Below are positions 55,475-64,000 of a stretch of 64,000 bases of DNA, in pieces (the first letter of the stretch is position 1; each line of letters opens with the position of its first letter). Origin of the DNA: Selaginella moellendorffii. Lineage: Eukaryota > Streptophyta > Lycopodiopsida > Selaginellales > Selaginellaceae. The notes under the pieces are model-generated. The model searched no databases. It saw only the letters and a list, made by a program, of their open reading frames with translations, and was not told where the DNA came from. The translations under genes were made by a program, and so were the position numbers. Location: contig NW_003314281.1 of the NCBI RefSeq assembly GCF_000143415.4, forward strand, positions 1,692,955-1,756,954, read 5' to 3'.

Positions 55475-57475
55475 TTAGTTCCAAGAGCTCGCAAGTAAAA
55501 TATAAGTAGCACCATTGGATGAATCCTTACCCAGCAATTTTCCAGCCGACATTTCCACAACCTTTGCATTTCGATGGATTCTCGATGCTCCCAGAAGAAT
55601 CATCCACAGGCCCGGCTGTGGAACAAATGGCATGAATTCCACCACTTCCATGGCTCGCTCCAGCTGACCGGCTCGCCCCATTGCGTCAACCAAGCAGTAG
55701 TAATGCTCGATCCTGGGAGAGATCCCAAAGTCTGCGATCATGGACAAAAAACCTCGGCAACACTGCTCGAGCTGGCTCGCTGCCGCTGCTAGAATTGTCG
55801 TGAAGATGATCTCGTCTGGCTTGAAAGCCAGCATGATCATCTCTCGAAAGAGATCCAGTGCCTCGCTCACGCGTCCGTTCTGGACATAGGCCGCAATGAT
55901 CGAGCTCCATGTCGTGACCTCCTGCTGCTTTTCAAACCGCTCAAATGCTGTTCTCGAGGATTGAACGTAGCCATGCTGTGCGAGCGCCAAGATCACGGTG
56001 ATGAGAGCTACTTGGTTGCGATCTGGCATTGTTTCGTAGATGTCCATGGCACTCGCAAGTTGGCCATCCTGTGCATAAGCTTGCATCATTACAGTGGATG
56101 TCACAGCGTTTATCTCTGGCATTTCGACGAAGATCTTCACTGCTTCCTCGGATAATCGGCAGCTGACCAATGAGGACAAGAGAGTGTTGTAAGACACCAG
56201 GTTGTGGCCAGGCATTTGCTCAAAGAAATCTTTGCAGTGGTGGACGTCGGGTGCGTAGCAAGCGAGCATGGTGTTCCAGGAGACCATGTCCAGGCACGGC
56301 AAAGAATCAAACACCGCTCGAGCTTTGTCGATCTTGGAGTGATTGGCGTATAAGACAATCATGTTGGTCCAGGCTGACAAGCAACTGGGATCGTCGAGTG
56401 TGGTTTCTCGCATGATCTGAAACAAACTCTCGCCATCTTGTACATGCCCAAACCGTGCAAATGCTTGAAGCATCACGCTCCAGGTGATTGAGCTTCGCTC
56501 TGGCATAATCGCAAACAGTCGTTTCGCCTCGTTAAGGCTACATGCGTCCGCGTAAGTTTTCAGCATAGTTGTCCAGGAAATCACGCTTCTACAAGGCATC
56601 GAATCAAACAGTGCCTTTGCTCCTTCCAAATCTCCCATTCTGGAATAACCCTGCAAGACAGCATTCCAAGAAATCTCGTTGCGCTCCGGCATGGCAACCG
56701 AAAACACCGATTCCAGGGCCTCTTCCAGCCCCAACTGAAGAAACACAAGCAAGATGGAGTTCCACGAGACAACATTGCGAGCGGGCATTCCGTCAAAAAA
56801 CTCTTTTGCCAAAGACAAATCCCCAGCCTGAGCAAATGCCGAGATTATAGCGTTCCAAGCAGCTAATGTTCTTGCGCCTACGCTCTGGAACACGGCCATA
56901 GCCTTGCCTGTGTTGCCACTGAGAGCATAGGAAGAGATCATAGTGGTCCACGTGTACTCATCGTGAACGGGCATGATTTGAAAGAGCTCCTCGGCTTCAC
57001 TATAATGCCCGGTCTGGGCATATGCGCAAATCATGGAGTTCCACGACACCACGTTCCTCACGGGCATACTCTCGAACATACACTGTGCGAGATCCACAAG
57101 GCCGTGCTCGGCGTAGGCATTCATCATAGCCGTCCACGCTACCACGTCCTTGGACGGCATCCTGTCAAAGACCCAGCGAGCGTCGTCCAGATGCCCCCTG
57201 TGGGCATATGCCTGGAGGAGGATATTCCAGGAGAAGGAATTGGGATCTTTGATCCCGGCGAAGACGGAGAGGGCACGCTCGAGGCTGCCGCAGCGTGCGT
57301 ACATCTGGACGAGGAGATTGGCGAGGTAGCGATCGTCGCGGCATTGCGCGCAGCTCTGGATCGAGGCGTGGAGCAGCGCGCCGCGATCGAGGGTCTTGAC
57401 ATTGGCAATCCTGCGAGCAAAATCTTCTACTTGCTGCTCGTTTGCGCGAGAAGGAAGAGAGGAGGAATGGATCAT
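55475..57475 (-). CDS. Pentatricopeptide-repeat protein, 666 aa, single exon
   Basis: An uninterrupted frame of 667 codons starting MIHSSSLPSR. From about residue 55 it consists of some 16-17 repeats of mostly 31 residues (e.g. DVVAWTAMMNAYAEHGLVDL with AQCMFESMP; NVVSWNSMICAYAQTG), the short S-type spacing of plant PLS-class proteins. The last third has a longer PPR pair and RIEHYYCLVDAMGRAGQLER, then an E-motif beginning (WMILLGASRIHRN). It stops at YILLASSWN, where related proteins continue, so the E/E+/DYW tail is absent. PPR proteins bind organelle RNA and act in editing, splicing or stability; targeting is probable but not shown. Its start lies 52 bp from the divergent PhyH remnant. A dead inverted copy is at 59787-61440. 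Confidence 0.92.
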   Translation of the reverse strand: MIHSSSLPSRANEQQVEDFARRIANVKTLDRGALLHASIQSCAQCRDDRYLANLLVQMYARCGSLERALSVFAGIKDPNSFSWNILLQAYAHRGHLDDARWVFDRMPSKDVVAWTAMMNAYAEHGLVDLAQCMFESMPVRNVVSWNSMICAYAQTGHYSEAEELFQIMPVHDEYTWTTMISSYALSGNTGKAMAVFQSVGARTLAAWNAIISAFAQAGDLSLAKEFFDGMPARNVVSWNSILLVFLQLGLEEALESVFSVAMPERNEISWNAVLQGYSRMGDLEGAKALFDSMPCRSVISWTTMLKTYADACSLNEAKRLFAIMPERSSITWSVMLQAFARFGHVQDGESLFQIMRETTLDDPSCLSAWTNMIVLYANHSKIDKARAVFDSLPCLDMVSWNTMLACYAPDVHHCKDFFEQMPGHNLVSYNTLLSSLVSCRLSEEAVKIFVEMPEINAVTSTVMMQAYAQDGQLASAMDIYETMPDRNQVALITVILALAQHGYVQSSRTAFERFEKQQEVTTWSSIIAAYVQNGRVSEALDLFREMIMLAFKPDEIIFTTILAAAASQLEQCCRGFLSMIADFGISPRIEHYYCLVDAMGRAGQLERAMEVVEFMPFVPQPGLWMILLGASRIHRNAKVVEMSAGKLLGKDSSNGATYILLASSWN

Positions 57476-57527
57476 CCATCCAAACTTGCCAATTCCCTCA
57501 CATTTGAATTTAGGGCTCCTCTGTGCT

Positions 57528-57970
57528 ATGGTTTGGAGCTGTTCTTCCGTCCTCGGCCACGCGAATGTTGGCTCTGGGAAAAGACGCTAGAGCAGCAGCT
57601 GGAATTCTCATGTTTGCGTCCGGGGATTGGTCTCCAGTGCTGAGATTAAGCTTCTCAGGAGCAGACTCAGACGAATTCGTCCAGAGAAGAAGCTCTTCGG
57701 TGGAGATGGAACATTTGCAAGAAACCAAGTTCGTCATTCCCCTGGAACAACAAAAGAGAAAAGATGATCTATCCAAAAAACATATACCTTGGATTGGATC
57801 AACGCTCTGGCCTGCTTGACGCCTTGGTGCTACGCAAATCGATGCCCCGGCACAGCACAGAGACGCGGTGCTTGTAAGCCTCGAACATTTCTTCCTCCTC
57901 TGCAGAGCTTCTCGGATCAAACAGAGTCGATCGATAAGCTTTTCGTTTTCCTGGATGAAGATTTAAATGT
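57528..57970 (+). pseudogene. Phytanoyl-CoA dioxygenase-like gene remnant with internal inversion
   Basis: 57528-57660 is homologous to exon 1 of the gene at 58543-59731 in the divergent direction (MVWSCSSVLGHANVGSGKR, then a stop, then VCVRGL and SSAEIKLLR). From about 57661 to 57905 the sequence matches the same gene in the opposite orientation (end of exon 1, intron 1, start of exon 2). From 57906 it returns to the original orientation (ctcggatcaaacagagtcg). The left arm's copy is thus broken by a roughly 245-bp inversion and lacks exons 3-5. Confidence 0.85.
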
Positions 57971-58542
57971 TCAAAACGTTAATCCTGAAAGAATGGCGCT
58001 TGTATCCCTAAATGGGGTCGCTGACCCTTGACCACTTCCCCTCTGGGTCGTCAGTCAACGCCACCGACAATCTTCCGAGGCCTAACTGGATTTTGGTTTA
58101 AAGCGCTGTTATTTTTACAGACATCAAAATAGTATGGATCATTTCAGACCAAATGGTAGATGCGAGCTCCAATCTCATTTGCATCTTATTCTATTCTATC
58201 TTATTTGCATCACATTGTTTCTGCCACGATAGCAATAAGGAAACAAAAACTTTCGTTTATTGTTTTCAGGTACTTTGTGCTTGATGCGTGATTCATCAGG
58301 TCCAGTGCTCGTCTCCGGCCACTTTCGAAGACAAGGAGCGGTATTCTCTATAGTTTTCTTCTTCCTCCAACGTTCGCATTTCGTTTATAGCTGGTGGTTT
58401 CTGCAGCACAGGAAGAAAAGAAGCTGGAATCCAGGCAGTGACAAAAGCCAAAGTCTGAGAACTACGTTTGGTCCGCTCGTTTTGGCCTGAGGAACGACGA
58501 GAAAAGAGGATGGGAAGCAACTATCACAGAAACCATACAATA
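57971..58542. other. Centre of the inverted duplication, no gene
   Basis: Unique-looking DNA between the arms, apart from a third copy of the aaatggggtcgctgaccc block at about 58009-58036, which also occurs in both outer arm ends. Confidence 0.6.
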
Positions 58543-59731
58543 TCAAACGAAGCCGTTGTTGTAAACTAGAGGAAGAAGCTTGTGGCGAACAACTTGTCCT
58601 TCTTTTACGTCCTTGAACCAGCCTCCAAAGCTTACCAAGTCTTCATCCTGGACTTTCCTCCTGCGTGAGCGTGATCATGAGATAAAAACAAACACCGCAA
58701 ACAAAAACCAAAGACCTTGCGTGTTTTGTGCTCAGCAAGCGCGCTCCATCGCCAAAGTAGCTCACTGTCCATGCAAGACGAGAGGAGGAGCTACTAGCTG
58801 GTTGCTCGGGCGCAAAGTGCAAGGTCCAGCCATGGTGGACAGTCCTGGATTCACAAAGATACAAACTCATGGAACTCAAGAGAAAAAAAAACTACTTACG
58901 CGTCTCCAGCAGCGAGTTCTCTGTAAGTTTCGATCGAGTATCCCCTTCGCTCCAAGTTGTCCATCCCTCTGTTGGATTGCCAATACGGCAGAGCAAAGTC
59001 CGTGTGAGACGCGGACGCAAAGTGGAGCGTGGAGTCTGTTTGTGACAGTGAATGGAGTGGAATCCAAAACGTGAGAAAGGAGTTCGTGTCGAGCGGGACC
59101 ATGTTGAGGTCCGAGTGCCAGTTTGTGACACTGAATCCTGGGAGCTTGATGAAGAGACAATCCTGGTACAAACGAACCTACGAATCCAGAGACGAAGTTC
59201 TTACGTTTGTTCTTAGAAGAAGGAAAACGAAAAGCTTATCGATCGACTCTGTTTGATCCGAGGAGCTCTGCTGCGGCCTGGCAGACTCGAGGGTGAAAGA
59301 CGAATTCGTCCAGAGAAGAAGCTCTTCGGTGGAGATGGAACATTTGCAAGAAACCAAGCTCGTCATTCCCCTGGAACAACAAGAGAGAAAAGATGATCGA
59401 AAACTTCTAATCCAAAAAACTATAGAAACTTATATACCTTGGATTGGATCAACGCTCTGGCTTGCTTGACGCTTTGGACGCTACGCAAATCGATGCCCGG
59501 GCACAGCACCGAGACGCGGTGCTTGTAAGCCGCGAGCCTTTCTTCCTCCTTGCAGATTTGTGCCTGGATCCTCTGCCTGAGAAGCTTAACCTCAGCGCTG
59601 GAGAACAATCCCCGGATGCAAACATGCCCCTTCCTCGCGAATTCCAGCTGCTGCTCCAGCGACACGACCGTGCTTCTTTTTCCAGAGCCCACATTCGCGT
59701 GGCCGGGGAGGGAAGAACAGCTCCAAACCAT
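58543..59731 (-). CDS. Phytanoyl-CoA dioxygenase (PhyH) family protein, 313 aa
   Basis: Exons on the minus strand: 59731-59438, 59370-59248, 59177-58900, 58844-58716, 58660-58543 (942 nt). Fold markers: EQQLEFARKGHVCIRGLFSS, LDEFVFHPRVCQAAAELLG, VRLYQDCLFIK, TNWHSDLNMVPLDTN with the iron-binding His-x-Asp (about H160 and D162), then GDATVHHGWTLHFAPEQ with the distal His, and SSSRLAWTVSYFGDG with the likely 2-oxoglutarate-binding Arg (about R254). It ends PLVYNNGFV. The motifs are those of Fe(II)/2-oxoglutarate hydroxylases of the PhyH family; the substrate is unknown. Exon 2 uses a weak GTCGAT donor and exon 4 a GTCTTT donor. The start is 55 bp from the divergent PPR remnant. Confidence 0.88.
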
Positions 59732-61721
59732 AGCACACAGGAGCCCTAAATTCAAATGTGAGGGGCAAATTGGCAAGTTTGGATGGATGATCCATTCCTT
59801 TTCGCGCAAACGAGCAGCAAGTAGAAGAATTCCCTTGCAGGATTGCCAAAGTCAACACCCTCGATCGTGGCGCGCTGCTCCACGCCTCGATCCAGAGCTG
59901 CGCGCAATGCCGCGACGATCGCACCTCGCCAATCTCCTCGTTCAGATGTATGCGCGCTGTGGCAACCTCGAGCACGCTCTCTCCTTCTTCGCTGGGGTCT
60001 ACGATCCCAATTCCTTCTCCTGGAATATCCTCCTTTAGGCATATACCCAGAGAGGGCATCTGGACGACGCTCGCCGGGTCTTTCAGAAGATGCCGTCCAA
60101 GGACGTGGCAGTGTGGACGGTTATGATGAATGCCTACGCTGAGAAGGGCGTTATGGATCTCGCGCAATGTATGTCCTAGAATAGGCCCCTGAGGAACGTG
60201 GTGTTGTGGAGCTTTATGATTTGTGCATATGCCCAGACCGGGCATTACAGTAAAGCTATGGAGCTCTTTCAAATCATTCACGCTCACGACGAGTACACGT
60301 GGACATCTATGATCTCTCGCTACGCTTAGGCTACGGCTGTGTTCCAGAGCGTCGGTGCAAGAACGGCTAGCTGCCTAGAACGCTATAATTTCGGCATTTG
60401 CCCATGCTGGGGATTTCTCCATGGCGAAAGGTCCCTTTAACGCAATGCCCGCTCGCAATATTGTGTCTTGGAAGAAGCGTGATTTCCCAGACAACTTTGC
60501 TGAAAACTTACGCGGACGCATGTAACCTTAACGAGGCGAAGCGACTGTTTGCGATTATGCCAGAGCGAAGCTCAATTACTTGGAGCGTGATGCTTCAAGC
60601 ATTTGCACGGTTTGGGCATGTACAAGATGGCGAGAGTTTGTTTCAGATCATGCGAGAAACCACACTCGACGATCCCCGTTTCTCGTCAGCCTGGACCAAC
60701 ATGATTGTCTTACACACCGTTCACTGCCAGAGATAAACGCTGTGGCCTCCTGGAACACCGTGCTCGTTTGATACGCACCCGACGTCCACCACTGCAAAGA
60801 TTTCTTTGAGAAAATGCCCGGCCACAACCTGGTGTCTTACAACACTCTCTTGTCCTCACTGGTCAGCTGCCGATTATCCGAGGAAGCAGTGAAAATCTTC
60901 GTCGAAATGCCAGAGATAAACGCTGTGACATCCACTGTGATGATGCAAGTTTATGCACAGGAAGGCCAGGGACAACTACGAGACAATGCCGGTGGCGCTC
61001 ATCACCGTGATCTTGGCGCTCACACGGCCCAATCCCCGAGAACAACCTTTGGGCGATCTGAAAAGAAGCAGGAGGCCTGGAGCTCGATCATTGCGGCCTA
61101 TGTCCCTAACGGACGCGTGAGCGAGGCACTGGATCTCTTTCGAGAGATGATCTTGCTGGCTTTCAAGCCAGACGAGACCATCTTCACGACAATTCTAGCA
61201 GCAGCAGCGAGCCAGCTCGAGCAGTGTTGCTGAGATTTTTTGGCAGACTTTGGGCTCTCCCAAGATCGAGCATTACTACTGCTTGGTTGACGCTGGAGCG
61301 AGCTGGTCAGCTGGAGCAATCCATGCCATTTGTTCCACAGCTGGGCTTGTGGACGATTCTTCTGGGTCGAAATGCAAAGGTTGTGGAAATGTCGGCTGGA
61401 AAATTGCTGGGTAAGGAGCCATCGGGATATGACAGCCAACCATCCTAGTCATCCCCGGAGATGCGGGTGTTGTGCCATGTCAGCTGAAAACCTATCCCAC
61501 CAGCCAAGGCGCAGCATAGGAACACCAGTATAAAAGAAATGGAGTTGCAAGAAGGGTTAATCCGGGAGAGCCTGAAAGGGCGCTTGCATTTAGTAAATGG
61601 GGTCGCTGACCCTTGACCACTTGGCCGACCCAGTAGTGCTAAGTCGGTATGGTCAACCCCACCGTGACCTACCGGATAGCGCTTGGTACCCAGGGCGCCC
61701 AAGAAGGCCCGATATCTTTTG
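59215..61721. repeat. Right arm of the inverted duplication (partner 55163-57970)
   Basis: The arm includes the PhyH 5' part, the PPR copy and the terminal segment 61441-61721 (cctagtcatccccggagatg; accggatagcgcttggtac; gcccgatatc). The partner arm holds the same blocks in reverse order and orientation. Short matches extend further out to about 61970. Confidence 0.88.
59787..61440 (+). pseudogene. Inverted, broken copy of the PPR gene
   Basis: Collinear with 57475-55475 on the opposite strand. An early deletion shifts the frame after MIHS; it is restored near LANLLVQMYARCGNLEHALS (59928), then hits stops after SWNILL and after AQCMS. Later pieces survive in frame: LKTYADACNLNEAKRLFAIM (60500), MPGHNLVSYNTLLSSLVSCR (60814), NGRVSEALDLFREM. 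Several repeats are deleted compared with the intact copy. No product is expected. Confidence 0.92.
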
Positions 61722-64000
61722 CAAACATTTCTGTGATCTTCCCTTCTAGAATTTCTTGGTGCACCAGGCCTTGAAGTCATATGAGAGGAAACGAATGTTT
61801 AGATTCAGACGGTTCTCAATTTCGCGATCTCAACCTAATGCTGAAGAGGTCATGGTTGCGTTTTCTTGTAGCTTGTGTGTGTGTTATTCAGTGGAGCTTA
61901 GAAGATGGATGAGCTTTATATCATGTATCACTTGTTCTGTAGATGACGCTTCGCTCTCTTTCTTTTTCCCAATGATGGAAGGATGGCTCTTTCAGGGGCC
62001 TGAGAAAGGATAGACAATTGCGCTCCAAACATCTAGTGGATAGTAGCTTATGGATAAATAAACATAAACCGTTTTTTTCAAAAATAAAGGTGGCTAAAAA
62101 AGTATAAACTAAGATATCTTTTCTCATGAACATTTATTGTTTTATTGACGAGCATTTCTTTCCTTTTTCTTCTTATTTAGAGGGAAGAAAGTGGCAACAG
62201 ACAGTGTGGCACACAGTATCATACTATTCATAAAATGGGCTTCCATATGTTTGTATTTTGAAAAAAACTCTCTCTTGCTACCTTGCATGCATACATGGTG
62301 AATCCATTTATTGGCCTACACGGGTTTTCATCTGCTACAAGTATTAGATGGTATATTCCACTAACCCTTGGGCAGCCAAGAATCCAATAGTGAGTTCATA
62401 TTATGGCTATACCCATCTACCATCATATCCTCCATATACATAATTGATATAATTGTTGTCCATTCAAGAAATTTGGGTTTAGGGTTGGGTTTTAATAAAG
62501 ATGGGGTGAACTGCAATAGTTTTGATTCTTGCCAAAACAGTAATTGTGCTTTATTTTTCATTTGGCAATTCCAGATGGGAAACTTTAGATATACAAAATA
62601 TAAAATAATTACGAAAGTGTGAAAATGATTACTTAAGGGATACCACATTATTCTAATAGTGAAAAATTCCTATCCTCTTTTCTAAAAACCTTTTTTGGAG
62701 AGCTTTCTATTACTTTAACTTGTAACAAATAAATTTCTTATTCAGGCAAAAGAGGAGAAGTATAATGCATACTTCATAATGGATGAAGATTTAAATGTCT
62801 ATAAGCAAGTTATTTCTTTTTTGTAGATTTAAAGTTTGCCATTTGAAAATATTGAATTAACAATTTTTACTCAAACTTTTAATAAAGCATAAGTATAACT
62901 TCAGCAAGGATCAACTATTATAGTGCTACAACAATTAAATACCACTTCAAATATCTCTCTTGGACTACCCTCCTTCACCACTTGGACTGAAAGGCATTCT
63001 AGCTAATCTAATTTTATGAAGAATCTAAACTAGCAAATGAAACAAAGTGCCATGAATCTCATCTTACTCTTACAAAAAGTTTATCAAGACTCCTAATAAG
63101 ATCAGGACTAGAAAATGCAAAAGACAAGAGAAAAGCTAGTGGAGACAAAGAAAATGCTTTAGATTAGTGTTGATTTAGATTGTGGTGAAATGGAACAAGG
63201 CTAGCCTATATATATTATAGGTTGATGAAGCTCCACCACTCTTGGATCGATGACGGCCTAAATATAATTGAGGTCAAGGAGGTGTCACATCATCATCAGG
63301 AATGTAGTTTGAGAATCAAAAATTGTATGGGAAATTAAAAAATCAGGAATAAGAAAGTGTCTCAAGAGTCAGAAATGTGGTTTGTAGCTCAGGAATCCAA
63401 CGAGAGAATGTGGCAAGAATTGAGAGATTCCTGATAGTTCTTTTATGATACATTATCATTATTTGTATCCATCTAAACTGCCCATAAAAATAAAAGATTT
63501 CTCATGTTTATCACTCTTAGGAATATCTAGTAAATTTCCTTGTCACCATCCTTAACTTTATTACCATTAAGCTGGATTCTCAAGCATATTCCCACATAGT
63601 GCTCAATGGAATATACTAGGGAATCTGGTACTTCCAACAATCTGCTGCATGAACTCCATGTGTTCGATTTTATGAATAGCATGCCATAATTTCACACACA
63701 GCTAGTACCTAAAGATCTCATATCAGACTCTTGTCTTTCATTGGAAACTTCAGTTTTTTTTTACTCTAAAGCTCAAATCAACTTGTTTGTAGATTAAGCA
63801 AGGACCTAGTCAAGAGCAATATTTTCTTCCAAATAACACCCTCAAAACTTGAGACTTTGAGAGTATGTCCATGCAAGTTAAGGGCACGTATCAGAGTAGA
63901 GCAATCCACTATTTTTCTCGACTCTGGTTTAGAATCCCACAGCTCAACATCCAGATTATTTAGATCATTTGTGGAGAGTCTTGTGTCTCTAGCCATATCT
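61722..64000. other. AT-rich, no gene recognised
   Basis: Frames at 61756-62013, 62361-62648 and 63778-63996 are short and without motifs. No RNA gene or clear repeat was recognised. Confidence 0.5.

Noticed and set aside
56963-57643. 226-aa plus-strand frame over the PPR gene
   Set aside because: Antisense shadow of PPR repeats.
59592-60287. 231-aa minus-strand frame over the PPR pseudogene
   Set aside because: Antisense shadow of the same repeats; the real minus-strand gene (PhyH) uses a different frame and starts at 59731.

Overview
The window looks like nuclear DNA of a land plant, most likely a lycophyte of the Selaginella type. The grounds are a chloroplast TIC20 import protein, intron-rich genes with very short introns (about 50-70 bp), an intronless pentatricopeptide-repeat (PPR) gene, peroxisomal acyl-CoA thioesterases, chromodomain Ty3/gypsy elements and a 100-N scaffold gap. 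The species call is inference; the plant call is firm.

Layout. (a) 1-35.5 kb is a nest of mobile elements. It opens with the chromodomain end of a Ty3/gypsy polyprotein and its LTR (family 'LTR-A', which carries an internal GAGTCC-type array). A second repeat family (element C, two copies) follows. Two related Mutator-like transposons occupy about 9.3-16.8 kb and 18.4-27.3 kb. The second is delimited by a 9-bp target-site duplication, has imperfect terminal inverted repeats, and sits inside an LTR-A copy whose gag-protease region continues to about 30.3 kb. That gag region is itself split by an 838-bp TRIM-like element with a 5-bp target duplication. (b) 35.7-46.7 kb is a compact gene island: a BTB/POZ protein, a GT4 glycosyltransferase, a cyclic-nucleotide-binding-domain acyl-CoA thioesterase and a C2-domain protein on +, then a mitochondrial carrier and TIC20 on -. 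(c) 46.7-51.8 kb is AT-rich and essentially gene-free. (d) 51.8-61.7 kb holds a second acyl-CoA thioesterase (-), a broken PPR gene, and a large imperfect inverted duplication of a divergent PPR/phytanoyl-CoA-dioxygenase (PhyH) gene pair. The left arm keeps the PPR gene and has lost PhyH; the right arm keeps PhyH and has lost PPR. (e) 61.7-64 kb is AT-rich with nothing recognised.

The most unusual system is in the Mutator-like elements. Next to a transposase-like gene ending in a SWIM zinc finger, each element carries a divergently oriented gene. Its product reads as a low-complexity N-terminus, a ParB/sulfiredoxin-like motif, and a C-terminal domain with motifs in the order of a beta-class (permuted) DNA amino-methyltransferase. 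ParB-methylase fusions are familiar from bacteria and phages, so finding one as cargo of a plant Mutator-like transposon is the main candidate for something undescribed. Both copies here are decayed (in-frame stops, frameshifts), so this is a reading of remnants.

Host genes show one metabolic theme. Two thioesterases end in the peroxisomal signal SKL and PhyH-type enzymes act on acyl-CoA-like substrates, but no operon-like relation is implied.
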